Source: Alistipes sp.
GTDB lineage: Bacteria > Bacteroidota > Bacteroidia > Bacteroidales > Rikenellaceae
DNA: 64,000 nt
Assembly (NCBI GenBank): GCA_017399485.1
Contig: JAFQCA010000023.1
Span: forward strand, 101,827 to 165,826
Reading direction: 5' to 3'
The notes beneath the pieces were generated by a model. The model did no database searches. It worked only from the letters and a program-made list of their open reading frames with translations, and was not told the origin of the DNA. Of this stretch, positions 16,474-25,937 are shown piece by piece; position 1 is the stretch's first letter; each line of letters opens with the position of its first letter. The position numbers and the translations under genes are program-made.

Positions 16474-18444
16474 ATGGCTACTGAAAATTCTAACCTTGCA
16501 ACTCCCGTGGAGTTGGTCGGCAATGCCGAAGATGTGCAAAATGTAACTGTTGTAGATGCTCAAGCGGAACAAACAGCCGCAGAGCCGATTGTTGATGTCG
16601 CAGCGAGCGAGGTCGAGGTCTCTTTTGCTGAAGAGGATGCCGCGCTGGATGCCGAAAAGGCGGGCTTGGCTCTCGATGAAGAGATTGCCGAGGAGAGCAA
16701 TGCGGAGGATGTCGACAAAAACAATTTGAATGGCAAAAGTAAGCAGGACTTGGTTGATATGTTTGCCGAGTTGTTGGAGACGGAGCCTGTGCAGACTTTG
16801 CGTAAGAGCGTTGAGGCTATTAAGATTGCATTCTACAAGCAACATCGTGCAGAGGTTGATGCAGCCCGTAAGGCGTTTGAGGCAGAGCAGGGTGAGGGTG
16901 CCGAGTTTGTGCCTGCGGTAGATGCTCTGGAGGTTAGATTGAAGGATTTATTCAAGGAGTATCGTCGTCGTCGCGATGAATATATCGCCGATTTGGATAA
17001 CCATAAGGAGGAGAATCTCAAAACCAAGTTGGCTATTATCGAGGAGTTGAAGGAGTTGGTCAATTCTGACGAGACGCTAAATAATACGTTTGCCAAGTTC
17101 CGCGAACTGCAGCAGCGCTGGAAGGATACGGGTATTGTCCCACAAGCAAAAGTTAAGGATTTGTGGGAGACATATAACCTGCACGTCGAAAACTTCTATA
17201 ATTTCATTAAGATAAACAAGGAGTTGCGTGACCTCGATTTGAAGAAGAATTATGAGCAGAAGATTCTTCTATGCGAGCAGGCTGAGGCTTTGGCTGTAGA
17301 GCCTTCGATTGTTGAGGCATTCCATAAGTTGCAGAAGTTGCACGACGAGTGGCGTGAAATAGGCCCTGTGGCAAACGAATATAAGGAGTTGTTGTGGGAG
17401 CGTTTCAAGGCGGCTTCAAGTAGAATCAATAAACAACATCAGGAGTATTTTGAAACAATCAAGCAGGAGCAGGTAAAGAACCTTGAACTTAAGACCGAAT
17501 TGTGTCAAACTACCGAGTCTTTGGCCGAGCAACCATATACTTCGCGCAAAGAGTGGAATAAGGCGAGCGATAAGTTGTTGGAGATTCAGAAGGTATGGCG
17601 TACGATAGGTTTTGCTCCCAAGAAGGATAATACTCGTATTTATGAGCGTTTCCGTGCAGCGTGTGATAGATTCTTTGAGGCTAAACGTGAGTTCTATGCA
17701 GGCGTTAAGACCGAGATGGAACATAATCTGCAACTCAAGAATGAGATATGTGAGGCTGCCGAGGCGCTGCAAAATAGTGACGATTGGAAGCACGCAACCG
17801 ATGAACTCATTGCGTTGCAGGCCAAGTGGAAGGAGGTTGGTGCTGTATCACGCCGCTACTCAGACCAAGTGTGGAAACGTTTCCGTGCAGCGTGTGATAA
17901 GTTCTTTGAGCGTAAGTCGCAGCATTTTGCAGGTGTGGAGAATGAGTATGAGGCTAATCTGCAAAAGAAGTTGGCGTTGATAGAGGAGATGAAGACGGCT
18001 GATATCAAGACTGGCGGATATGAAATGATTAAGGAGTTCCAGCGCCGTTGGAGCGAGGTCGGTTATGTGCCTATTAAGCAGAAGGAGGCTATTCAGAAGA
18101 AATACAAGGAGGCGGTTGATGTAATGTTCGGTATTTTGCGAGGTTCAGAGCGTGACCGTTCTATGAATCGTTTCAAGGAGCGTCTTCAGGGTATTAAGGG
18201 TGCAGGTGACAAACGCTTGCGTTCAGAGCGTGAACGTCTGTATAATAAAGTTCGCCAGATGGAGCAGGATATTGCGTTGCTGGAGAATAATATTGGTTTC
18301 TTCTCAAAGTCGAAGAATGCTGATGCTATGGTTGCCGACATCAAAGAGAAGATTGTCAAAGCAAAGCGAGAGTTGCAGGATACGATTGAAAAGGTACGCT
18401 TGATAGATAGCCATAATGCCGAGGCGGCAGAGAATCAAGAGTAA
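16474..18444 (+). CDS. DUF349 repeat protein
   Basis: A 656-residue soluble protein; the ATG at 16474 is preferred to the GTG directly before it. The first 80 residues are acidic and low in complexity. From about residue 150 on come repeated charged helical units with the pattern W(K/R)xxG, seen as LQQRWKDTGIVP, HDEWREIGPV, QKVWRTIGFAP, QAKWKEVGAVS and QRRWSEVGYVP, each near a RFRAACDxFFE-like helix. These are DUF349 repeats. The last 60 residues are coiled coil. The molecular role of DUF349 proteins is not established. It precedes pyrG. Confidence 0.85.
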   Translation: MATENSNLATPVELVGNAEDVQNVTVVDAQAEQTAAEPIVDVAASEVEVSFAEEDAALDAEKAGLALDEEIAEESNAEDVDKNNLNGKSKQDLVDMFAELLETEPVQTLRKSVEAIKIAFYKQHRAEVDAARKAFEAEQGEGAEFVPAVDALEVRLKDLFKEYRRRRDEYIADLDNHKEENLKTKLAIIEELKELVNSDETLNNTFAKFRELQQRWKDTGIVPQAKVKDLWETYNLHVENFYNFIKINKELRDLDLKKNYEQKILLCEQAEALAVEPSIVEAFHKLQKLHDEWREIGPVANEYKELLWERFKAASSRINKQHQEYFETIKQEQVKNLELKTELCQTTESLAEQPYTSRKEWNKASDKLLEIQKVWRTIGFAPKKDNTRIYERFRAACDRFFEAKREFYAGVKTEMEHNLQLKNEICEAAEALQNSDDWKHATDELIALQAKWKEVGAVSRRYSDQVWKRFRAACDKFFERKSQHFAGVENEYEANLQKKLALIEEMKTADIKTGGYEMIKEFQRRWSEVGYVPIKQKEAIQKKYKEAVDVMFGILRGSERDRSMNRFKERLQGIKGAGDKRLRSERERLYNKVRQMEQDIALLENNIGFFSKSKNADAMVADIKEKIVKAKRELQDTIEKVRLIDSHNAEAAENQE

Positions 18445-18467
18445 CCCACATTGATATAATGCGAGTT

Positions 18468-18501
18468 GGTCGGATTTGTAGCGTTGGCTGCAATTCCGAC
18501 C
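18468..18501 (+). promoter_or_regulatory. Long hairpin between the DUF349 gene and pyrG
   Basis: Fifteen-base arms beginning GGTCGGA and ending TCCGACC close on a GTTG tetraloop with one mismatch and one wobble. No T run follows, so it is not a standard intrinsic terminator. It could stabilise mRNA ends or take part in pyrG control; neither is shown. Confidence 0.5.
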
Positions 18502-18543
18502 GTTGCAATGAATGTAGTAAACAATAGTTAATTTGTATATATT

Positions 18544-20189
18544 ATGAAACTCAGTAAACCAAAGTACATCTTCGTTACGGGAGGTGTAGCATCGTCATTA
18601 GGCAAAGGTATTATTTCAGCGACGGTAGCACGTCTGTTGCAGGCAAGAGGTTATTCTGTTAGGTACAGAAGTTCGACCCATATATTAATGCCGACCCGGG
18701 TCGTTTGAATCCTTATGAGCACGGTGAAAGTTATGTAACGGAGGATGGTACAGAGTGTGACCTCGACTTGGGTCACTATGAGCGTTTCACATCGATTACT
18801 ACAACGAAGAATAATACAGTTACCACAGGTAAGATTTATCATAGCATTCTTGAGAAGGAGCGTCGTGGCGAGTTCTTGGGTAAGACTATTCAGGTAATTC
18901 CTCATATCACAGACGAGATTAAGCGTCGTATTCAGTTGTTGGGTGCAACGAAGAAGTATGACGTTATTATTTCGGAAATTGGAGGTACGGTAGGCGATAT
19001 CGAGTCGTTACCTTATATCGAGTCAGTACGTCAGTTGCGTAATGAGTTGGGTTATCAGAATTCGTTGCTTATCCACTTGGCGTGGGTGCCTTATATGGCT
19101 GCAGCGTGTGAGATGAAGACCAAGCCGACACAACACTCGGTTAAGGAGTTGCAGTCGGAGGGAGTGCAACCCGATGTATTGGTATTGCGTGCCGAGCATA
19201 GTCTGGCTGAGGATGTTCGCCGTAAGGTGGCTCTGTTCTGTAACGTGACACCCGATGCTGTTGTTGAGTCTATCGACGTGCCTACAATATATGAGGTGCC
19301 GTTGCGTATGCACGACCAGCATTTGGATGATGTTATCCTGCGTAAGTTGGGTATTGAGGATAGCGAGGAGCCCAATTTGAAGGCTTGGAGTGAGTTTGTT
19401 GAGAAGATTAAGAATCCTAATCATAAGGTACAGGTTGCTTTGGTAGGTAAGTATACCGAGTTGCCCGATGCTTATAAATCTATTAATGAGTCATTCATCC
19501 ACGCAGGCGCCGCCAACCATTGCAAGGTTAAGGTTCTTTATGTGCCTGCTGAGGAGGTTACAGCCGAGAATGCTGCAGAAAAGTTGGGTGGCGTGTCGGG
19601 TATCTTCGTAGCGCCCGGTTCTGGCGTAAGAGGCTTCGACGGTAAGGTTGAGGCTGCTCGTTATGCAAGAGAGAACAATATTCCGTTCTTCGGTATCGGA
19701 TTGGGTATGCAGGCTGCTACTATAGAGTTCGCTCGCAATGTATTGGGCATTAAGGATGCTTATTCTCGCGAGTTGGAGCCAAAGAGTAAGAATGCCGTGA
19801 TAGACCTTATGGAGGATGTGAAGAAAGTTAGCGAGAAGGGTGGTACAATGCGTTTGGGCGGTTATGCCTGTACGCTTAATAAGGGCTCAAAGGCTTATGC
19901 TGCTTATGGTACTGAGTCTATTGTCGAGCGTCACCGTCATCGCTATGAGTTCAATGGTGCATATTTGGCACAATACGAGGCTGCCGGTATGGAGGCTACG
20001 GGTATCAATCCAGAGACAGGATTGGTTGAGGTTATGGAGTTGAAGAACCATCCGTGGTATGTGTGCGTACAGTACAATCCTGAGTACAAGAGTACGGTTG
20101 CTACTCCTGCACCTTTGTTTGTGGCGTTTGTAGGTGCAGCGTTGGAGTATCAGAGTAAATGTGAGGCGGAGAAGAGTGCCGCGAAGTAA
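18544..20189 (+). CDS. pyrG: CTP synthase, with an apparent one-base deletion near the 5' end
   Basis: Makes CTP from UTP with glutamine. The true start is the ATG at 18544 ([16 protein letters not shown]). The frame breaks after codon 39: ...GYSV is followed by AG then GTACAG, where ACG GTA CAG (TVQKFDPY) would be expected. One base is missing at 18661-18662. From 18663 to 20189 the frame is intact, with NPYEHGES, the amidoligase domain and a glutamine amidotransferase domain. Repaired, the protein would have 548 residues, normal for PyrG. In the GATase region the nucleophile segment reads FGIGLGMQ where Cys is usual. CTP synthase is normally essential, so an assembly error is a strong possibility. 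Confidence 0.9.
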
Positions 20190-20208
20190 TAACGTATAAA
20201 ACCGAGAA

Positions 20209-22146
20209 ATGGATAAGAAAACAATTATTGGAGTTGTACTTATGTCGCTGATTTTTATCGGCTATATGTTGTACAGTTCCAAACAACAAGCAGAGTATCA
20301 ACAATATTTGGAGCAGGTGCAGGCCGAAGAGGCTGCTACGGCTCAAGCGAATGAGGATATAGAGGCCGAGCAGGCTCAAGCAGCGGCTTCAGACGAGCAG
20401 GATGCCGAGTCGGCATTAGAGCGCGAGAAGAGTATATATGGTGATTATCTGGTTGCAGCACGCAATGCTCAAGCGCAAGAGTTTACGATGTCGAATGATT
20501 ATTTGACCGTAGATTTCTCAACTCTAGGCGGTGTGATGTCGAAGGTGACACTTGAGGAGTACACCAAGTTTGCGCCTAAGGGTGAGCGAAACGAGAAAGT
20601 TGTTTTGTATGACCCCTCGACTGCCAAGTTTGATATGACATTCTATATCAAGCAGGGCCTTAACAATCTGCCTATAAATACTTCGGAGTACGTATTTACA
20701 TCGGAGGGTGTGCGCCGTGAGGGCGATGCACAACGCCTGGTAATGCAGTTGGAGGTTGCAGCAGGTGCCTTCTTGCAGTATGAGTATGTGTTGTATGATG
20801 AGAAGAATCCGTCACGTGATTATATGCTCGATTTCAATATCAAGTTGGTGAATCTCTCGCCGATAATGGCACAGCAATCGACTCTGGGAATCGAGTGGGC
20901 TAACCGCACATATCAGAATGAGCGTAGTTTCAAGACTGAGAATATGTACACTACACTCTCATACCACTTGCCGGGAGAGGAGTCTGTTGAGGATTTGGGT
21001 ATGAGCGAGGATGCAAAGTCGAAGCAGGTGCAGTCGGAGGTTAATTGGGTAGCCTTCCGTCAGCAGTTCTTCTCGCAGGCTTTCATTGCACATAACAACT
21101 TTGCATATTCCGATATGGGCTTTACTACTGATGTGAAGGATTCAGGCTTTATCAAGAACTATTCTGCACGTTTGGGCTTGCCCTATAATGCGCAGACTAC
21201 AGAGTATAACTTCTCGTTCTATTGTGGTCCTAATAAGTATGCCGTGTTATCGAATGTCGTTGGCCCCGATGGCGAGAAGATTGCTATGGAGCGTCTGATA
21301 CCGTTGGGTGGCTGGCTTGTAGGCTGGTTTAACCGTTGGATAGTTATTCCTGTGTTTGACTTCTTGAGCAAGTACATCGGCAGTTTTGGTGTAATTATCT
21401 TGATATTGACCATTTTGGTTAAGTTGCTCATCTTCCCGCTTACGTATAAGAGTTATCTCTCGACAGCAAAGATGCGTGTTATCAAGCCCGAAATGGATGC
21501 CTTGAATGAGAAGTATCCTCGCGAGGAGGATGCTATGAAGAAGCAACAGGCAATGATGAATCTTTATAAGAAGGCGGGGATTAATCCGTTGGGCGGATGT
21601 TTGCCAATGTTGATTCAGTTACCATTGTTGTGGGCGTTGTTCCGTTTCTTCCCCGTAAGTATTGAGTTGCGTGCGCAACCTTTCTTGTGGGCAGATGACC
21701 TATCGTCATACGATAGCATCTTGAATTTGCCATTCACGATTCCTTTCTATGGTGACCATATCAGTCTGTTCTGTCTGTTGATGTGTGTGACTATGATAGG
21801 TTTCTCTATGATAAACTATCAGCAGCAACCTTCGCAGCCCCAGATGGCAGGTATGAAGTTTATGATGGTATATATGATGCCCGTGATGATGCTCTTCTGG
21901 TTTAATGACTATGCATCGGGCTTGTGCTACTACTATCTGTTGTCGCAACTTATTACGATGATTCAGATGACTGCAATACGCCGTTTTGTTGATGATGATA
22001 AGATTCACGCAATGATGGAGCGTAATGCCGCCAAGCAGAAGAATAAGAAGAAGTCTAAGTTCCAACTTCGTTACGAGGAGTTGATGCGTCAGCAGGAGGA
22101 GATGATGCGTCAACAGGAGAAGGCTAAAGGCGGAAAGCGCAGATAG
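20209..22146 (+). CDS. yidC: Membrane protein insertase YidC
   Basis: Inserts proteins into the inner membrane, alone or with Sec. The 645-residue Gram-negative form has an N-terminal membrane span (about 6-22), an acidic linker, a large periplasmic domain, and the core 60KD_IMP domain with five C-terminal spans from about residue 350. The core contains KMRVIKPEMDALNEKYP and NPLGGCLPMLIQLPLLWALFRFFP. A basic cytoplasmic tail follows. It starts 19 bp after pyrG and ends at a bidirectional terminator. Confidence 0.96.
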   Translation: MDKKTIIGVVLMSLIFIGYMLYSSKQQAEYQQYLEQVQAEEAATAQANEDIEAEQAQAAASDEQDAESALEREKSIYGDYLVAARNAQAQEFTMSNDYLTVDFSTLGGVMSKVTLEEYTKFAPKGERNEKVVLYDPSTAKFDMTFYIKQGLNNLPINTSEYVFTSEGVRREGDAQRLVMQLEVAAGAFLQYEYVLYDEKNPSRDYMLDFNIKLVNLSPIMAQQSTLGIEWANRTYQNERSFKTENMYTTLSYHLPGEESVEDLGMSEDAKSKQVQSEVNWVAFRQQFFSQAFIAHNNFAYSDMGFTTDVKDSGFIKNYSARLGLPYNAQTTEYNFSFYCGPNKYAVLSNVVGPDGEKIAMERLIPLGGWLVGWFNRWIVIPVFDFLSKYIGSFGVIILILTILVKLLIFPLTYKSYLSTAKMRVIKPEMDALNEKYPREEDAMKKQQAMMNLYKKAGINPLGGCLPMLIQLPLLWALFRFFPVSIELRAQPFLWADDLSSYDSILNLPFTIPFYGDHISLFCLLMCVTMIGFSMINYQQQPSQPQMAGMKFMMVYMMPVMMLFWFNDYASGLCYYYLLSQLITMIQMTAIRRFVDDDKIHAMMERNAAKQKNKKKSKFQLRYEELMRQQEEMMRQQEKAKGGKRR

Positions 22147-22170
22147 CGCACATTTAATAATTTGATATGC

Positions 22171-22208
22171 AATAACTCCCGCGATAATCAAATATTGCGG
22201 GAGTTATT
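22171..22208. terminator. Bidirectional hairpin terminator
   Basis: AATAACTCCCGC and GCGGGAGTTATT form a 12-bp perfect stem followed by T-rich sequence on the plus side. It lies between the converging yidC and LytTR genes. Confidence 0.85.
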
Positions 22209-22943
22209 TTATTTTGTGGCCTCTATATTAATTGTGGGCTGAATGAGCGGTGCAAAATGTTGTTGTACGCTCTCTTTGTATTTGCGGGATATTGGCAGTG
22301 AGATATTTGATATATGTATGCAATTTGCATCGAGACGTTCAACATAGAGTCTGTTTACGAGATATGAGCGGTGTATTCTTATGAAATTGCCATTGTCTAA
22401 AATCGACACCCATTGTGAAATGGATGTTTTCGTGCGGTAGGTCTCTTGGTTGGCAAGGTGTATCCATACCTCTGAATCGTTGCTCTCGACGTAGGCAATA
22501 TCATTCATTACGACCTTCACTTTGCGGCGGTCAGAGATAAACTCTATGCTTTGAGGATGGAGTTGTTGGCGTTTGTCGAACCAACGCTCTAATGCGAATT
22601 GCGGAATAGCGATGGCAAAAAGGATGATGATAACAAATGCGGGATTAATTATTGTTGACGGAACGTTGCAACCTGCATAAATCGAACAGTCTATATTTGC
22701 TATTAGCATCAATAGTATGGTCAGGATTGTCACACCCGAAATGATAAGCGTTGTGTCTCGGATAGCCTCTTTGGGACGATTGAAATCTATTTGAGGAATC
22801 ATCAGTCGTAAACATAACAGTGCAGGCAGATATAGCGAGCCAAGAAACATAGCCTGCGAGAGCGAGTAGTCGAAACTCACCATAATAAGAGCAATGATAA
22901 ACATTGCTATAATCCAATATCCTACAATTGCCAAATATCGCAT
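22209..22943 (-). CDS. Membrane-anchored LytTR-type transcription regulator
   Basis: The first about 120 residues hold four predicted membrane spans. The C-terminal 100 residues are a LytTR DNA-binding domain: IAYVESNDSEVWIHL, YRTKTSISQWVSIL and FIRIHRSYLVNRLYV are the typical strands. There is no receiver domain, so it probably senses a membrane or small-molecule signal directly. It is divergent from a small membrane protein gene, a likely target. LytTR sites were not identified with confidence in the 214-bp gap. Confidence 0.85.
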   Translation of the reverse strand: MRYLAIVGYWIIAMFIIALIMVSFDYSLSQAMFLGSLYLPALLCLRLMIPQIDFNRPKEAIRDTTLIISGVTILTILLMLIANIDCSIYAGCNVPSTIINPAFVIIILFAIAIPQFALERWFDKRQQLHPQSIEFISDRRKVKVVMNDIAYVESNDSEVWIHLANQETYRTKTSISQWVSILDNGNFIRIHRSYLVNRLYVERLDANCIHISNISLPISRKYKESVQQHFAPLIQPTINIEATK

Positions 22944-23102
22944 ACGGAGTTGTTGTTTTGAGTGTAAAATTATAAAAAAAACTCCAATTATGTGTAATAG
23001 ATGCTTTTGCCGAAACCCTCTTTTGTCGCAATATGGGGTTTCTACACGTTGATAATGGGTTTTGACAGGCTTAAAATTTCTCTAAAACCTCTATTTGACT
23101 CT

Positions 23103-23110
23103 ATCTTTGT
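23103..23110 (+). promoter_or_regulatory. -7 promoter box of the small membrane protein gene
   Basis: TATCTTTG fits TAnnTTTG, 47 bp before the start. A TTTG at the expected -33 distance is not seen, consistent with (but not proof of) an activator-dependent promoter. Confidence 0.45.
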
Positions 23111-23157
23111 AGTGGATATCCAAAGTTTAGTTTTGTTTAATCTAATGCAAGAAATTT

Positions 23158-23589
23158 ATGTTGTCGAATTTATTAAGTACTGATGTGGTAATGCAACCCA
23201 TCGTGGCAGAAGGAGCAACTACGGCTCCGATTATTATGGAGGCGCCTGCTAATACATTCAGTATCGTTGATGCGTTTATGGCTGGAGGCTGGTGGGGTAT
23301 GGCTGCAATAACACTCACGTTGGTGTGTGCGTTGTTTGCAGCGTGGAAAGCCCCTGCGTGGGTTCAGAGTCTGGGAAAGGTTGCTATTGCAATTGGTGTT
23401 ATAAGTTTTCTTCTTGGAATTAGCGACATCGCTCAGGTAATACAGGAGAATGGTGACCGGTTTCCTTTCTCGGTATATATAGGTGGCGTGAAGGTAGCGC
23501 TAATTGCTCCCATATACGGTATCATAGTATATGTTATCATTACGCTTGTCGATTTGGTCCGAAGACCGAGAATAAGTGAAATCGTATAG
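23158..23589 (+). CDS. Small membrane protein, weakly ExbB/MotA-like
   Basis: A 143-residue protein with three predicted membrane spans (about 47-64, 73-90 and 108-132). The C-terminal segment GGVKVALIAPIYGIIVYVI recalls the pore helix of ExbB/TolQ/MotA proton channels, but partner genes of the ExbD type are absent. It sits divergent from the LytTR membrane regulator, so the two may form a sensing pair. The family assignment is tentative. Confidence 0.55.
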   Translation: MLSNLLSTDVVMQPIVAEGATTAPIIMEAPANTFSIVDAFMAGGWWGMAAITLTLVCALFAAWKAPAWVQSLGKVAIAIGVISFLLGISDIAQVIQENGDRFPFSVYIGGVKVALIAPIYGIIVYVIITLVDLVRRPRISEIV

Positions 23590-23665
23590 CAGCCCCGTTG
23601 TGGCAATTTCTATATGTTGTTCTATTTAAGACACCTCTCTCTGTAATACAATTATCTAATAGCAA

Positions 23666-23699
23666 ATGGGCTGTTCAACAAACGTGTTGGACAGCCCAT
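23666..23699. terminator. Bidirectional hairpin terminator
   Basis: ATGGGCTGT and ACAGCCCAT arms with further internal pairing (ACA/TGT) lie between two converging genes. Confidence 0.75.
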
Positions 23700-23711
23700 C
23701 TGTCTATTTTA

Positions 23712-24071
23712 TTATTCCCTCTTGCACTCTTCGGCATCTTGTAGCAGTTGTTGCTTGAGTGCATCAATGTTCTCGAATCGGTGTTCGTCGCGAATCTTCT
23801 TGAGGAGATTTATTTTAACGTATTGGCCATAGAGTGAGCCACGATAATTAAATATATGTATCTCCAAAAGTCTTGTCTGACCATCAACCGAAGGACGTGT
23901 ACCAATATTAGCCATTGCCTTGTAGTTCTGTCCTGCGATTTTGATACGAGCGGCATATACGCCATTTGCTATATCTGTCAGCCTGCTTGCATCGAGATTG
24001 GCTGTTGGAAAACCTATTTGTCGTCCTAACTTTGCCCCGTGAATGACTTTACCCTTTATGATTTTGTTCAT
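23712..24071 (-). CDS. Stand-alone riboflavin kinase domain
   Basis: Phosphorylates riboflavin to FMN. The 119-residue frame from the ATG at 24071 corresponds only to the C-terminal flavokinase half of RibF. It has GKVIHGAKLGRQIGFPTANL, with the conserved TAN loop, then GVYAARI, NIGTRPSVDG and LEIHIF. The usual N-terminal FAD synthetase domain of about 180 residues is missing, and the upstream DNA encodes an unrelated transporter. The motifs look intact, so this seems to be a genuine single-domain enzyme rather than a remnant. It is last in the rsfS-ftsH operon. Confidence 0.8.
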   Translation of the reverse strand: MNKIIKGKVIHGAKLGRQIGFPTANLDASRLTDIANGVYAARIKIAGQNYKAMANIGTRPSVDGQTRLLEIHIFNYRGSLYGQYVKINLLKKIRDEHRFENIDALKQQLLQDAEECKRE

Positions 24072-24114
24072 AATCCTCAACTTCGTAGTTCGTTCTATTT
24101 GCTCGGCCTATGGG

Positions 24115-25221
24115 TTAGATGTTCTGTGTCAGTTTCTGTACAAGCGAGAACTCCGAGAAGAACTCTTTGGCCAACACGCGCAATACGGTATATGACGGTA
24201 TGGCGAATAACATACCCAAGATTCCTGCCATATAACCTGCAATGAGAATCACCAAAAATATCTCCAGAGGATGAGCCTTTACTCGCTCGGAGTAGATGGT
24301 CGGCTGCAAGACAAAATCATCAAAGCCTTTAATGCAGAATAGTGTGATGCAGATAATCATTGCTGTGTGTGTCGCCGTATAGCCGGCAATAGGTGTGACA
24401 ATACCTATAAATGCCGACAGGATACCGCCCATCAACGGCCCTGCATACGGAATAACATTCATTACTCCCATTACCAAGCCTATCAGAAGTGCGTTGTCGG
24501 TCTTCATCCCGAAGAGAATCATTATGGTCGATATTATAACCATAAGAATAAGGCTCTCGGTGAAAATACCCGTAAAGTAGCGAGCAAGCAATACCGAGAT
24601 GGAATCCAACGCACGTGTAACATTTGCTTGCAGACGGTCAGGGAACATTGCAGTTACCATTGAATAGAACAATCCATCCTCCTTCAGGAAGAAGAACGTA
24701 ATAAACGCTATGGAAAATACGCTTATAAGGGTTGATAACGCGATGTTTATAATCGATGTAAATGTGCTGTTCAGCGTGTTGTAATTGATAAACTCCTTGA
24801 GTGACGAAATGAGTGTGTCGCTTAACGAAAATTGTGTTTCTGGTAGGGCAAACGTACGTTGCAGATATGTCTGCGCGTGTGATATAGGCTCTTCTACCGA
24901 TGCCAATACCTGCTTGAAGTCCAGATGCGCAAATTCGTTAATCTTATTGAATACCAACGGGATGAAGAGCGAGAATACAGAGATGAATATTACGGCAATA
25001 ACGATTAGGGTTAATGTCGCGGCAATCCAACGCGGCATAAGGAATTTGCCTATATGTTGGCGCGACAACCAATTCACCAATGGGCGGCCCATAATGGCTA
25101 ATACGGCTGCTACAAGTATATAGATAACAACAGCGCTAAAGTACCATACCAAAAAGAGTATGGCAGCCGTGAGTAATGCTCCGACTGTAAAACGCATTAT
25201 TCCTTGTGGTGTGATAGCCAT
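24115..25221 (-). CDS. AI-2E/PerM-family membrane transporter
   Basis: A 368-residue protein with about eight membrane spans in the AI-2E_transport arrangement: an N-terminal hairpin, an extended soluble stretch around 75-145, then spans carrying VMGVMNVIPYAGPLMGG and LQPTIYSERVKAHPLEIFLVIL, the most conserved family segments. Members have been linked to autoinducer-2 export and to Na+/H+ exchange. The substrate here is unknown. It belongs to the minus-strand operon behind psd. Confidence 0.85.
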   Translation of the reverse strand: MAITPQGIMRFTVGALLTAAILFLVWYFSAVVIYILVAAVLAIMGRPLVNWLSRQHIGKFLMPRWIAATLTLIVIAVIFISVFSLFIPLVFNKINEFAHLDFKQVLASVEEPISHAQTYLQRTFALPETQFSLSDTLISSLKEFINYNTLNSTFTSIINIALSTLISVFSIAFITFFFLKEDGLFYSMVTAMFPDRLQANVTRALDSISVLLARYFTGIFTESLILMVIISTIMILFGMKTDNALLIGLVMGVMNVIPYAGPLMGGILSAFIGIVTPIAGYTATHTAMIICITLFCIKGFDDFVLQPTIYSERVKAHPLEIFLVILIAGYMAGILGMLFAIPSYTVLRVLAKEFFSEFSLVQKLTQNI

Positions 25222-25245
25222 CTTACCCCCTCCCCTGAAAAATAG

Positions 25246-25914
25246 TTACTTCTGTAAGCGGACAATAGGAGTTTGAGAACCGACTACAGGGTCTCCAATC
25301 TCCACTAACAACTCGCTGTCTTTAGGTACTAACACATCAATTCTCGAACCGAACTTGATGAATCCGAATACATCATTCTGGTTTACCTTGTCGCCTACTT
25401 TGATGTACGATACTATACGGCGCGCGATGAGTCCTGCGACCTGACGGAACAGTACCTGCTTGCCATTGTTCATCTTAACGACGGTTGTCGTACGCTCATT
25501 CTCGGTAGATGATTTAGGGTGCCAAGCAATGAGGAAACGCCCCGGATGATATTTGTAGTACTCTATCTCTCCGCCTACGGGTAACCAATTCATATGGATA
25601 TTGGTTATAGACATAAAGATAGATATTTGCAACATCTCTCGTTTCATATATTCATCTTCGTAAACCACCTCTGTAACGACAACTCGTCCGTCGCAGGGTG
25701 AAAACACCAAGTCCGAGTCGTGAATCTTAACTCGACGTGGCTCGCGGAAGAAGGCTACGATGAGGAACCAAAAGGCGATGAGTATAGCCGTCGATGTTAT
25801 CAATAGCCCAACGCCTGAATGTCGGCTCTGGAAGTAGTAGATAAGAGCCCACAATACAAGGCATATAAGGCCCGATGTGGTAATGATTTTATATCCCTCT
25901 TTGTTGATTTTCAT
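25246..25914 (-). CDS. psd: Phosphatidylserine decarboxylase (short type)
   Basis: Forms phosphatidylethanolamine. The 222-residue length and two N-terminal membrane spans match the short prokaryotic type. SPCDGRVV, FMSITNIHMNWLPVGG and the self-processing Gly-Ser in IKFGSRIDVLVP near residue 190 are diagnostic; cleavage there makes the pyruvoyl cofactor. It lies directly behind cdsA, placing two phospholipid steps together. Confidence 0.92.
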   Translation of the reverse strand: MKINKEGYKIITTSGLICLVLWALIYYFQSRHSGVGLLITSTAILIAFWFLIVAFFREPRRVKIHDSDLVFSPCDGRVVVTEVVYEDEYMKREMLQISIFMSITNIHMNWLPVGGEIEYYKYHPGRFLIAWHPKSSTENERTTTVVKMNNGKQVLFRQVAGLIARRIVSYIKVGDKVNQNDVFGFIKFGSRIDVLVPKDSELLVEIGDPVVGSQTPIVRLQK

Positions 25915-25937
25915 ATAATTGAGTTTTAGGTTTAGTT

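Noticed and set aside
22944..23157. LytTR binding repeats in the divergent gap
   Set aside because: Candidate GTTGAT and GTTTTGA repeats are too degenerate to support without other sites.
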